DNA of 64,000 bases, taken from positions 67,001 through 131,000 of the forward strand of contig NC_054690.1 in the NCBI RefSeq assembly GCF_011074885.1, in the 5' to 3' direction. The notes beneath the pieces were generated by a model that was given only the letters and a program-made list of their open reading frames with translations, ran no database searches and was not told the DNA's origin. This document shows positions 20,134-28,772 of this stretch, in pieces (positions within the stretch are counted from its first letter, which is position 1; every line of letters begins with the position of its first letter). The position numbers and the translations under genes were made by a program. This stretch comes from Brettanomyces bruxellensis (taxonomy: Eukaryota; Ascomycota; Pichiomycetes; Pichiales; Pichiaceae).

Positions 20134-21630
20134 TTAAATAATGTGTTTCAAAGGGTGATTTAATTTCCAAGATGTGGGCACGGTACTCTTTTCTATGCAA
20201 AAAGCTCTCGACTATGCAAAACACACTCTTCTCTATGTGATGGATAAAAAATTGAAAGTGCCCGAGAAAATCAAAGACTGATCTGATGAGCACAACAAAA
20301 AAAGTGCTGAAATGACCCAATGAATGCTTAATGTCTATGCAAGTTCAAATCAAATGACGTCTGATCCTGAAAATCAACTACTGTAAATATGCTGACTTGT
20401 GTCCTTGAAGTATCCAAAAGTCCAATTCTTGCCGTTCCAGTTTACTTTTTTGCCTTAATAGTGCCGGTATCAATGGATCACTGATTTGTTAGAAAACACA
20501 CCACGGACACAACGCTCACTCTAGTGATAGACAGAGATCTTGGCAGCTGTTAATGTAGGAAAGACAGAATGATCGTGTATATAAAAAAGAGACAAAAAGC
20601 AATACATATGTATGCAATTATATTGCAGAGGGAAAAAATTTACCAAATCTCATGCTCAAAAGAAAATAAGAAAATAAAAAATAAAAAAAAACACCGAATG
20701 ATACACACTCGGCTGGAAATTCAGGTACGCTTGATCTAATAATATGAGGTCCAGCACATTTTTTCAATGAATAAGTCTTGGTATGCATAAAAAAAATCTC
20801 ATTCCATTGTTATTCTGGGACAAAGCTTTTGACCTCCAATGATTTTTTTTTTGTTGTCCGAACTTTGTTTTCTTTTTGATGGCATTTTTTTAGGTCTCAT
20901 TACCATTTTTTTTCACCTTTTCCTCCATTTTTTTCCAATCATCTCTTTTTTTTTGCGTGCATATATTCATTCAATGATTGGTTTACATCCATCAAGATCC
21001 TTCTTTATCTCGCAAAAATTGTATCGCAGATAAGCATTGATGCAGCTACCTGCAAAGGTTCGAGCCCACCCCTGCGGCCATAATAAAATTCCGGGACTTC
21101 GATACCTCTCGTAGTTTAAAAACGAGACACAATTAACTTGTTGGCGTTATTCTAGTGGTGCTGATACCAAGTACATGTGCAACAAGTGAGCTAATTCAAA
21201 TAACTAGACTTGCTACAATCAGCCCCAAGTCTTTCCTACAATAACTTTTTATTATCCAATTAACTTAACTATTTGCCTGCCTTTTCGTCCTCCGCCTCCT
21301 TCCTTTTTTGACCAAAGACAATCGCGAATTTTCTATTGTGACTGAGCCGGTGTTTATTTCAAATCCCGGAGTGCATGTGTCCTGCACTACGAACAGTCTA
21401 GTCTAAGCCTGCTCACCGTACTTTTTCATTGTTCTACAAAGTCTATTTTCTAAACTGTTCCTCTTTTGTATCATTGCTTTCAGCTTTGTCAAAAGCCGAG
21501 CCAGTGTTATCATTATTGTATTATCCAGAGAGAGAGAGAGAGAAAAAAACAAAAAACGAGAAAACCACTTATCGTATTATCACTTTCCCAAAAAGAGAAA
21601 GTAATGGATCAATTCACATTACTCCCATAC
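20134..21630. other. Long intergenic region upstream of second GT15 gene
   Basis: About 1.5 kb between two minus-strand genes. It contains T-rich tracts (20840-20960), a GA dinucleotide repeat at about 21527-21543, and an isolated pol III B-box-like aggttcgagccc at 21057-21068 with no tRNA fold around it. No convincing coding frame. An unrecognised non-coding RNA is possible but not shown. Confidence 0.4.
21527..21543. repeat. GA dinucleotide microsatellite
   Basis: A run of GA/AG dinucleotides followed by an A-run, just downstream (in the minus-strand sense) of the GPI17 stop codon. Confidence 0.8.
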
Positions 21631-23235
21631 TCATTTACCGGCAGTAGGCTCGTTTTCTGTACGCAGTCTTACTTTCTCATCATTTGCTTGCTCATCCTTC
21701 TTCATCTTAATTCTTTCCTTAAGCGATCTGGCCAATCCGAGTACCATAATTGTTGCAAATGGTCCCAATAATGGCATGTAAACTGCCATTTTGTGGTCTT
21801 CAGGGAAGAAAGCCTGCTGCACCATATCCTTCTGGAAAAACGCCTTATCTGAGATCTTCACCGCCCTGGCTGATAACTCATTCACCTGATTCCACCAGTC
21901 ACTCTCATTCCACGATTTCATTATAATCATGGATTTGTTAACGAGTGCCATCGTCTCTTCAACTTCCTGCATCGTAATTTCCGGTATTGGAATCGTTGGA
22001 AGTTCTCTCGTTAGCTTTATCAAAGAAACCAAGTTATCGACAGACTTCAGCAAGTTCTGTGCACATTGAACACGCGTTATCATATCTGCACGTATAAAAG
22101 GTGACTTAGGACTCTCTGGTGCACCCAAGAGCTGAAGGATTTGTGATGCAAAAATGTCAAAGACTGGTTCAAGATCCTCAGTAGACACAAGCAAATTATC
22201 CTTTCCTGGTTTATTTCCATCTGCTGCACCATTATAAATCACCACTCCTCCCCACTGTGGCACAATGAAAGAGTTCGTTGTCGAGTTGGCGATCAAAATC
22301 TTCCTGTTTCTGTTCGGAGCATAGACAACAAGGTTAATTGTCGGCAGTAGCTGAACATCCTGGTCCAATCCCCATTCGGAATAGTCCATGAACGTAGAGG
22401 TATCTTTCAAAATACATATGTCGACACTTTCTTCATCAGCTTTCTCCAATTTCTCGAGATTGGCTGTCTCTGGAAGAGCCTCATAATACCCAAGCTGTGT
22501 CTCCAATGTGAAGTTTGCATAAGAATCCAACACGCTCAGATACTTGCCAAAAGCATCAACCACAGGCTTCACATCCCACCTTAATGGTTCGTCGCCTTCC
22601 TCCAAAAATGACACCGAAACCTTATATTGGTCATTATAGGGAATCTTGATCATACTACGACTAGTGCTTGCATTCCCTGAATTACCAGAAACTTCAGTTA
22701 GCAGGCCAATCTCAGAACCCAGAACCATGTCGGTCACAACACGCATCAGAAAATCTGTAACCTTGCCATTCTGTATAACGCTAGGGGACAAGAACAACTT
22801 GATCTCTCTATCGCTACCTGGAGAGATATAAACTGCCTCAGTATCTGTTTCATCCATCAAGTCCCGCTCAATTAGCCGTATCTTGTAGTCAAACTCACCA
22901 ACTGATGATTCTCGTCCACTTAGAAGCTTCACGTGTGCCCTTATTGCGGCTTTTGCATCTTGAAGCTCATTCATCTGATTATCTATGAGATCCTGTGCTT
23001 CATCTATTAGACCATCCAAAGATGATGGCAAATTCATCACGTAAAAAGGGACTTCATAGTCAATTCCATCAGCTATGCTATGCTCCATCTGAATGATTTC
23101 CGCTTCAGGTAGATTTGCCCTGTATATAGTTGTTGTAAGATACCATATTGGAAGCCCCACAAGCACAGCAAGCAGTACGATGAAAAGCACTATGCTGTGT
23201 CGAAGCTGTGCTTCTTTTCGATCAGACTCTGCCAT
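21631..23235 (-). CDS. GPI17: GPI transamidase subunit Gpi17 (PIG-S)
   Basis: The 534-residue product, the same length I recall for S. cerevisiae Gpi17, has membrane segments near both ends (about 14-36 and 487-507) and a large luminal domain between them. Family segments include the N-terminal LRHSIVLFIVLLAVLVGLPIW, a VYAPNRNRKI strand, SFIVPQWGGVVIYN, and the late FPEDHKMAVYMPLLGPFATI before the second membrane span. PIG-S proteins are non-catalytic subunits of the ER GPI transamidase, with Gpi8, Gaa1, Gpi16 and Gab1, which replaces the C-terminal signal of proteins with a GPI anchor. Substrates predicted in this window are CCW14 and both GAS proteins. The short C-terminal cytosolic tail is Lys/Glu-rich. 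Confidence 0.92.
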   Translation of the reverse strand: MAESDRKEAQLRHSIVLFIVLLAVLVGLPIWYLTTTIYRANLPEAEIIQMEHSIADGIDYEVPFYVMNLPSSLDGLIDEAQDLIDNQMNELQDAKAAIRAHVKLLSGRESSVGEFDYKIRLIERDLMDETDTEAVYISPGSDREIKLFLSPSVIQNGKVTDFLMRVVTDMVLGSEIGLLTEVSGNSGNASTSRSMIKIPYNDQYKVSVSFLEEGDEPLRWDVKPVVDAFGKYLSVLDSYANFTLETQLGYYEALPETANLEKLEKADEESVDICILKDTSTFMDYSEWGLDQDVQLLPTINLVVYAPNRNRKILIANSTTNSFIVPQWGGVVIYNGAADGNKPGKDNLLVSTEDLEPVFDIFASQILQLLGAPESPKSPFIRADMITRVQCAQNLLKSVDNLVSLIKLTRELPTIPIPEITMQEVEETMALVNKSMIIMKSWNESDWWNQVNELSARAVKISDKAFFQKDMVQQAFFPEDHKMAVYMPLLGPFATIMVLGLARSLKERIKMKKDEQANDEKVRLRTENEPTAGK

Positions 23236-23837
23236 TCCTTCTTTATATTAACTGCAAAACGTGCTGATGAAGGAGAATCTAAAGAAAAGAGTGGTACTAA
23301 AGATGACACTGCGACCGATTAGCCTCGATAAATGGATATGTATATGTATACGTAATGCTATTTTTGAGATCCCTGGCTACTTAATTTTATTTACTTTTTT
23401 TTTTTTATATTCTTTCTTTCACTAGCCTAGCCATTTGACAAGCGCGATTCTCGCTAAATAACAACGAGCGAAAAAAAGAAGGGGAGATGCCGAATTGTGG
23501 GTAGGGTTGTGCATACACCAGAAGCTCGAGTAAATTATACTAGAAACAATGCGTAGGGAAAGAAAACCTTGAAAATTAGTATAAATCTCAAGAGACAGGT
23601 CAACATGACTATTATACCCACACATACATAAATAAGTCCACACTATATGGAACTGACACATTAAGCGAGAAGGATAAGAAAAAGAAGAAATAAAAAGCGT
23701 GCTCATTCTTGTATAAAAAGGCAGACATCATTACATCATCGATACCTCATTCTGTATGATAATGGGTGGTTCAGTGTGTTTCTAATAACCGTGTATATAT
23801 ATACAAGTGTACAGGTAAAGTGTGAACAACAGCAATT
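23236..23837. promoter_or_regulatory. GPI17 promoter and MRPL1 flank
   Basis: Between two minus-strand genes; the part next to 23235 is the GPI17 promoter. It holds a T-run near 23394-23406 and TATA-like tatatgtatacg near 23339. A minus-strand open frame at 23422-23706 is not supported as a gene. Confidence 0.4.
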
Positions 23838-24713
23838 TCAAAATGCGATGACTATTCCTGGGCCATGAGTAGAAGATAAAACAGTATTTCCAAGAATAAT
23901 CGGCTTCTTAGCCTTTGCAGATGCAATAGCCTGCCGTATGGCTTTAGAGGCAGAGATGATATTTCTCATCACGTCCTCATCTCTGAAGTCGCATCTTGCA
24001 ACTGTCAAAGCCACTCTTCCATTTCTTTCTCTGAATGGTTGGGTTCCCAAAGTATTGGATATCATTTCGCCAACATTCTCGGTAACGGTTCCCCTTTTAG
24101 CCGCTGGCATCAAGCCTTTTGGACCTAGAACTCTACCCACCTTCCTGAGCATAGGTTCAATATCTGGAGTAGCAATTATTTTATCGTAGTTAAGATCAAC
24201 TGCCTTCCCACTTGAAATATCATTTATGAAGCTGACATCATTGGTTGCGACCGCTCCGGCTTTCAATGCCTCTTCCCTCTTTTCTGGTGTTAGTGAAAGG
24301 CAAAGAATTCGTGTTTCTTTCAAAGGTTTAGCAAAACGAACTGCCCCCTGTAAAGGTGCCGTGCCTCTTTCTCCCAAAACTTCAACCTGTATCGATACAG
24401 ACGATTCATTAGGTGTTCTTCCAACTTCTGCAGCACGCAAATATCTCATTGCTACAGGGACCTCCATAAATAATGGTGATTGAGAAGCTGGCTTCTTGGC
24501 ATTCAATCTTTTTTGTGCAATTCTCCTCTCCAATTTCTTCTCTTTGGCTTTTTTGGCATCAAGCTCTCTTTTTGACTTCACTGCAGGGAGTTTGACACCT
24601 CTAGAAACAGAGAAACTTCTTCTGATGACACTACTATAACTTCCAACCGCTGATCTGTTACCAAGTCTAACAAATAGACCAACTCTTCTTGCTACTATCT
24701 GCGAAAAAGTCAT
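23838..24713 (-). CDS. MRPL1: Mitochondrial ribosomal protein uL1m
   Basis: The 291-residue product has an Arg/Ser-rich N-terminal leader without acidic residues (import signal), a Lys-rich linker, and the ribosomal L1 domain from about residue 80. The most telling segment is RKVGRVLGPKGLMPAAKRGTV (with small family variation), the L1 signature that contacts rRNA; DFRDEDVMRNI and the final short strand also fit. The length is close to S. cerevisiae Mrpl1 (285). It belongs to the L1 stalk of the large mitochondrial ribosomal subunit and takes part in release of deacylated tRNA from the E site. Single ATG start. Confidence 0.92.
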   Translation of the reverse strand: MTFSQIVARRVGLFVRLGNRSAVGSYSSVIRRSFSVSRGVKLPAVKSKRELDAKKAKEKKLERRIAQKRLNAKKPASQSPLFMEVPVAMRYLRAAEVGRTPNESSVSIQVEVLGERGTAPLQGAVRFAKPLKETRILCLSLTPEKREEALKAGAVATNDVSFINDISSGKAVDLNYDKIIATPDIEPMLRKVGRVLGPKGLMPAAKRGTVTENVGEMISNTLGTQPFRERNGRVALTVARCDFRDEDVMRNIISASKAIRQAIASAKAKKPIILGNTVLSSTHGPGIVIAF

Positions 24714-25019
24714 GACTGGCAGTGCTTTCTTGTTCTATCTGTCTAAATGTAGGAAGAGAAACGAGCACCAAATAAAATAAATAATACGGCAATAATGAAC
24801 CAACAAATGTTAGGTGCTAACGAAATTCTTTGAACGTATCAGCTTGTTAAAGATGAGGTACTGTATCCTTCATTTTCTCGATTAGCCCTGGATCCATTTA
24901 CATATTTTTTCATTTTTTCATTTTTTTTTTTTTTTGTCTCTGCATAGTCTTGACAAAGTGCTATTGGATTAAGGCAAGCATACACCATATTTAAAATATA
25001 AATTGTAAATATAAATTCT
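24714..25019. promoter_or_regulatory. MRPL1 promoter region
   Basis: About 300 bases upstream of MRPL1 and downstream of the aldo-keto reductase. Contains a T-rich tract near 24905-24936, a typical nucleosome-excluding poly(dA:dT) element. No gene. Confidence 0.45.
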
Positions 25020-26030
25020 TCACAAGTTTAAGTACTGCTCCTCATACTCGTTATATCTTAGACCTTTTATATCGAACTTCGAGATCTTCTCATTCATATC
25101 AGCAAACTCCTCATCGGTCAATTTAACAAGAGTGCTGTTTTCGGTAACTCTTTTAACTGACGATCCAGATGGTATTGGCACGATATGCGCATATTTCTCT
25201 GGAAATTCATTATGCTTGCGAATCCATGCAAGTGCGATTTGGGCTGCCGTACAATTCTTTTTCTCAGCGTAATCAAGTGCCAGTTTAACAACGGCAAAAT
25301 TAGCTTTAAGAACTTCATCACTTGACATTCTTCCAATGCTTCTCCTGAAATCACCTTTTGGAATGTCTTCAATCTTCCGAATACTTCCTGTGAGATATCC
25401 TCTTCCAAGAGGTGAGTACGCAATAATCGGAATTCCATGCTTGCGACACACGTCATTCACACCGTTTGTCAAAATGTCCGTTTGCATCATCGAATATTCA
25501 ACCTCAACGCAACTCAATGCAGGAAACACACTCAATGCTCTGGAAACAGTTTTGCCGTTAACTTCAGAGATGGAAAGACCCTTAATTGTCCCGTCATCAA
25601 CAAAACGCTTTAAGAAACTAAACACCTCCTCGGGAGAATGAATATTATCCATTCTGGCAGGCTCGAAAATGTCAAATTTATTATCGGGGAAGTAACTTGC
25701 AATATGCTTGATGGATTTTGTAAGCTCTTCAGGAGTGTTACTAGGTATAAATGTATTTGGATCAATTGCTCCTTTCACGGATATCGTCATTTTATCCCTG
25801 TTCTGGGGATATTTCGCAAAATACTCCCTGAATAGCTTAAGATTCAAGAATCGGTCCTTATCATCACCGTAAAACTCACCCACATTAAAGAATGTAATAC
25901 CTTGCTCAAGAGCTTTGTTAATTGCATCAAAACAATCCTGATTATCAAGTCTCTCTGATCTCATTGTAAGTGACATGGTCCCATAACCAGTGGGACCTTC
26001 AATTGGTATTTTTTTATACTCATTCGACAT
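25020..26030 (-). CDS. Aldo-keto reductase, pyridoxine/pyridoxal dehydrogenase-like
   Basis: The 336-residue product is a full TIM-barrel aldo-keto reductase starting at GPTGYGTMSLT. It matches the fungal AKR8 type (S. pombe Plr1, S. cerevisiae YPR127W), which interconverts pyridoxal and pyridoxine with NADP(H). The usual catalytic tetrad Asp-Tyr-Lys-His is modified. NVGEFYGDD keeps Tyr but has Asn where most AKRs have Asp. Lys is present in the ISVKGAI strand. The His position sits in a FEPARMDN context instead of the common HRPD. This agrees with the AKR8 group as I remember it. Cofactor-binding residues near the end (IPIPSGSSVKRVTEN) are present. It lies divergently from TOM6, with an array of GGGAATATT/CGGAAAT elements in the shared promoter. 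Confidence 0.85.
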   Translation of the reverse strand: MSNEYKKIPIEGPTGYGTMSLTMRSERLDNQDCFDAINKALEQGITFFNVGEFYGDDKDRFLNLKLFREYFAKYPQNRDKMTISVKGAIDPNTFIPSNTPEELTKSIKHIASYFPDNKFDIFEPARMDNIHSPEEVFSFLKRFVDDGTIKGLSISEVNGKTVSRALSVFPALSCVEVEYSMMQTDILTNGVNDVCRKHGIPIIAYSPLGRGYLTGSIRKIEDIPKGDFRRSIGRMSSDEVLKANFAVVKLALDYAEKKNCTAAQIALAWIRKHNEFPEKYAHIVPIPSGSSVKRVTENSTLVKLTDEEFADMNEKISKFDIKGLRYNEYEEQYLNL

Positions 26031-26743
26031 CTTTAGAATAAAATGATAATCAATCTATTTCTATTCAATGGTTGAGAATATATTCATGAGGTTTAATTTT
26101 CAGTTCTACTGTCAATAATCTAACGGCGATCAAAAGTCTGCCAACCATGGCCTTATATATAATGTCATCCCTAAAAATATCAGGTGTACGGATGTGTACA
26201 GCCTAGGGAGATTTGAGCATTCCCGATTAATTTCAAGGAAATAAGATGGTTAACACCGAAGCCACAAGTATTGGGGAAACGAGAATTAATTCCCTTCTGC
26301 TCAGCATTATGGCCTTCAATACTTGTTGAAACATGCATATTAGTTACACTGGGAATATTTTCCGGAAATATCGTTCGGGAATATTGCTCGGAAATAAAAA
26401 GGGGCGCAATAAGCACCAAAATCTTCAAATATCGGAACGTGCTCAACACAGAAAACAATGTAGAGCTCCGTTATGTTATGTTCGTTAAAGAAACCTTCAC
26501 AGAAACATCAAAGTTCGATCGACCTGCTTAAATCCATATGCAGTATATCTCCATTACTCTGTTCATCTGGAGCGTAATATACATCCTAACACCAAAACGT
26601 TTTTTTTTTTTTCCAACCTCGTGAAAAAAAGATTCATCAGAAACCAGATGCAAGAAACGGAAGAATTTGTGGATGATGAAATCTTCTTTTGGCAGAATAA
26701 GACATTCTAGGATACCAGGATAGAAATTTAACCATATATATAA
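26031..26743. promoter_or_regulatory. Divergent promoter, aldo-keto reductase / TOM6
   Basis: About 700 bases. The centre holds two imperfect copies of a block with GGGAATATT followed by CGGAAAT (26351-26396), plus an AGGGG stress-element-like core next to it (near 26400). A TATA-like atatatataa ends only a few bases before the TOM6 ATG, so the TOM6 leader is either very short or uses an upstream element. No other gene seen. Confidence 0.45.
26351..26396. promoter_or_regulatory. Duplicated GGGAATATT / CGGAAAT element
   Basis: Two imperfect direct repeats about 24 bases apart, each with GGGAATATT then CGGAAAT. The CGG cores are of the kind bound by zinc-cluster regulators, and the alternating TTC/GAA triplets also resemble heat-shock elements. 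It lies about 320-370 bases upstream of the aldo-keto reductase start and about 350-390 upstream of TOM6. Confidence 0.4.
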
Positions 26744-27120
26744 ATGTCTGGATTTACCATTGCACCACAACAGGAAGCCGAAAAGAATGAGGGGGAGCCA
26801 CCTTTCTACAAATCACCAGCTTTCAAAATGATTGCGAACGTTGTTTTGTTTGCAGTAAGTAAACCGTTATACTGATTTAATATCCACTATTCTTTGGCCG
26901 TTATCTTGCTTGGCAGCAGTGCTTTTGAATGAATTGGAAATTAGTGCAGGACGTTGACGTAATCTGTTGACGTACATCAAAGAGTGAGAAATACAAGAAT
27001 TGAGGAATAAAAACGCATGGTTGGATTATATATACTAACAAAGAACGATACTTTGAATAGGCAGGCGTTGCTTTCATCCAGTCTCCAATAATGGATCAGA
27101 TGGTCCCTCAGTTCCAGTGA
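26744..27120 (+). CDS. TOM6: Mitochondrial outer-membrane translocase subunit Tom6 (spliced)
   Basis: Exon 1 is 26744-26854 and exon 2 is 27061-27120, giving 56 residues. The intron has a GTAAGT donor, a perfect TACTAAC branch site (27033-27039) and an AG acceptor 22 bases after the branch A. Exon 1 encodes a polar Gln/Glu-rich start and the first half of a membrane helix (SPAFKMIANVVLFA). Exon 2 begins AGVAFIQSPIMDQMVPQ, nearly identical to the end of S. cerevisiae Tom6 (AGVAFIQSPLMDMLAPQL). Tom6 is a tail-anchored small TOM subunit that stabilises the Tom40 pore assembly. The gene is too short and too split to appear as a long open frame. The match across the splice junction makes the call strong. 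Confidence 0.93.
26855..27060 (+). other. Spliceosomal intron of TOM6
   Basis: 206 bases, GTAAGT donor, TACTAAC branch site at 27033-27039, acceptor tag at 27058-27060. It interrupts the code within the membrane helix, between two complete codons. Confidence 0.9.
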
Positions 27121-27602
27121 GGAAATGTGCTGTGGATCCAATCGGATAGCACCAGATATATATGTACATATTAGCACTTTGGCATTATATTATATACACA
27201 CAATGTTCACGACTTCATGTTAATAAGATATAAGCCGAATGGCACTTTTTTGAAAAATACTTAATTTATTATGTACTCCTTCTGATGCCCCTTTTGCATC
27301 GGAAGAGCCGGATGATGTATACCAAGGTATTATATTGAAATGAATACAATCAAAGTAAAAAAGCACAATAAATCAAATATTGAAAACAGTATTATAATTC
27401 TTGGTTTTCCCAATGTGAATCTCGTAAGCAATGAATGAATTCTGGTTGCAAATTGTCACAAAAGAAAGATAAAACGGGAAAGGTAGAAACCAAGAGAGCG
27501 GAGGCGAGAACATATGGAAAACAGTGACGAAAAAATATAACATGGGGTAAAAACACAAACACCACCATTAAATCGACCCAATTGTGAAGTTGAATCCATC
27601 AC
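27121..27602. other. Convergent intergenic, TOM6 / PMP3-like
   Basis: About 480 bases between two converging small genes. AT-rich with no supported gene; it presumably contains both polyadenylation regions. Confidence 0.45.
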
Positions 27603-27884
27603 TTATTCTGTAGTTGCAACGACAAACAAGGCAAAGATAATACCAGGGAACCAGGCAAAAATGCATAAAATGATGCTGATAAAAAAAGAGGCACCAATGC
27701 CTCTCTCCAAAAACACTGCCAATGGTGGCAAAAGGAACGCTGTGAGATGTTAGTAAAAAATTTGCTCTTACAATGATTGGAAGACTCAGTCCAGATATTC
27801 ACTTATCTCAATCAATTAAGTAAAATAAACATATAGTAGAGGTAACCTACCTAAAATGAAAGCGACGATCTTAGAAGACTCCAT
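27603..27884 (-). CDS. PMP3: PMP3-family small plasma-membrane proteolipid (spliced)
   Basis: Exon 1 is 27851-27884 and exon 2 is 27603-27739 (minus strand), giving 56 residues; S. cerevisiae Pmp3 has 55. The intron has a GTAGGT donor, a TACTAAC branch site (27749-27755 on the complement) and a CAG acceptor. The protein starts MESSKIVAFIL and continues AFLLPPLAVFLERGIGASF, then a second hydrophobic helix containing CIFAWFPGIIFALFVV. This is the UPF0057 signature: two membrane helices with LPP-AVFL and a W-F-P-G turn. Pmp3 proteins limit cation uptake and affect membrane potential; the related Sna proteins sort to the vacuole. The lack of a long tail favours PMP3. Intron phase 1 splits an Ala codon. 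Confidence 0.92.
27740..27850 (-). other. Spliceosomal intron of the PMP3-like gene
   Basis: 111 bases on the minus strand, with donor GTAGGT, branch TACTAAC (complement of 27749-27755) and acceptor CAG only about 9-10 bases after the branch A, an unusually short branch-to-acceptor distance. Confidence 0.85.
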
Positions 27885-28772
27885 ATTGGAAAATCACTTG
27901 GCGCTTAAAAGACTAGAGGATGCTCTTGCAAGAATAAACAATATTAACAAGATGAAGAAGAGCAGAAAAGATTAAAGCAGACGGTCGAGAAAGTTGAAGG
28001 AAGAATATAAAAAAAAATACAAAAAATAAGGCAGAAGAAAAAGAAAAATAGAAAATCTTCGTAAACGGCTGAGCAGGTACATTAAATGAGAATGCTCAGG
28101 GACTAAAACGGGAATCGGGAATTAGCCACGCCGCTTGCTAAAGGTTGAGAAATTGAAATCAAATCTAGCAGCAAGGCAATAATTTCATTTCATTTCCACG
28201 TCCCCTGGAGGGTGTTTAAAATTGAATGTATTTAATAACCAAAAGCGATGATTTTGTGCTTCGATAGCAATGAAAAGCTTAAAAAAGTCTAAGTAGGTCG
28301 GTTCAGTAAGGAAATAGCAAAAAAAAGAAAAAAGAAAAAAGAAAAAAAAGTAGCGGGGCAGGTGCTAAAAATTGTATTTGCTCAATTGTGCACGGGTTTG
28401 AGAGATAAATACCAATTTATGACAATTGCAAAAGATCTAGAAGGCTGACGTTTTGGAAATGATATAATATCTGGTTCAACTTGTTAGATATACTGGCAAA
28501 CATTTCGAAATAGGGACGGCCAAATCTAAGTTGGTGTATGCAGCCACTTCCTACAGAAATAACTTACTTCAAATAAGTGAAGGCAGAAAAAGTGAAAATA
28601 AAATAAGCGCCGTATGAAAGTAAAAGCTAGTATGAGAAAGCCAAGAATAAATTCAAGAGCAAAGCTGGTAATTCCAAACAGCAAGTGAGCTTACGTATCA
28701 GTAAATGCTCAATAAATACATCTTAAAATTATTATTTTTTATTAATTGTCTCGGAATACTATGTCTATAAAA
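27885..28772. promoter_or_regulatory. PMP3-like promoter and MET1 terminator
   Basis: About 890 bases. It contains a CCCCT stress-response-element core near 28202-28206 and an AAAAAAG repeat at about 28320-28350. No coding frame is convincing on either strand. Confidence 0.45.

Noticed and set aside
21057..21068. tRNA gene suggested by ggttcgagccc
   Set aside because: The flanking bases cannot form a T-arm or acceptor stem and no A box lies at the right distance.
26672..26680. Box C-like ATGATGA of a C/D snoRNA
   Set aside because: No CTGA D box or terminal stem follows within a plausible distance.
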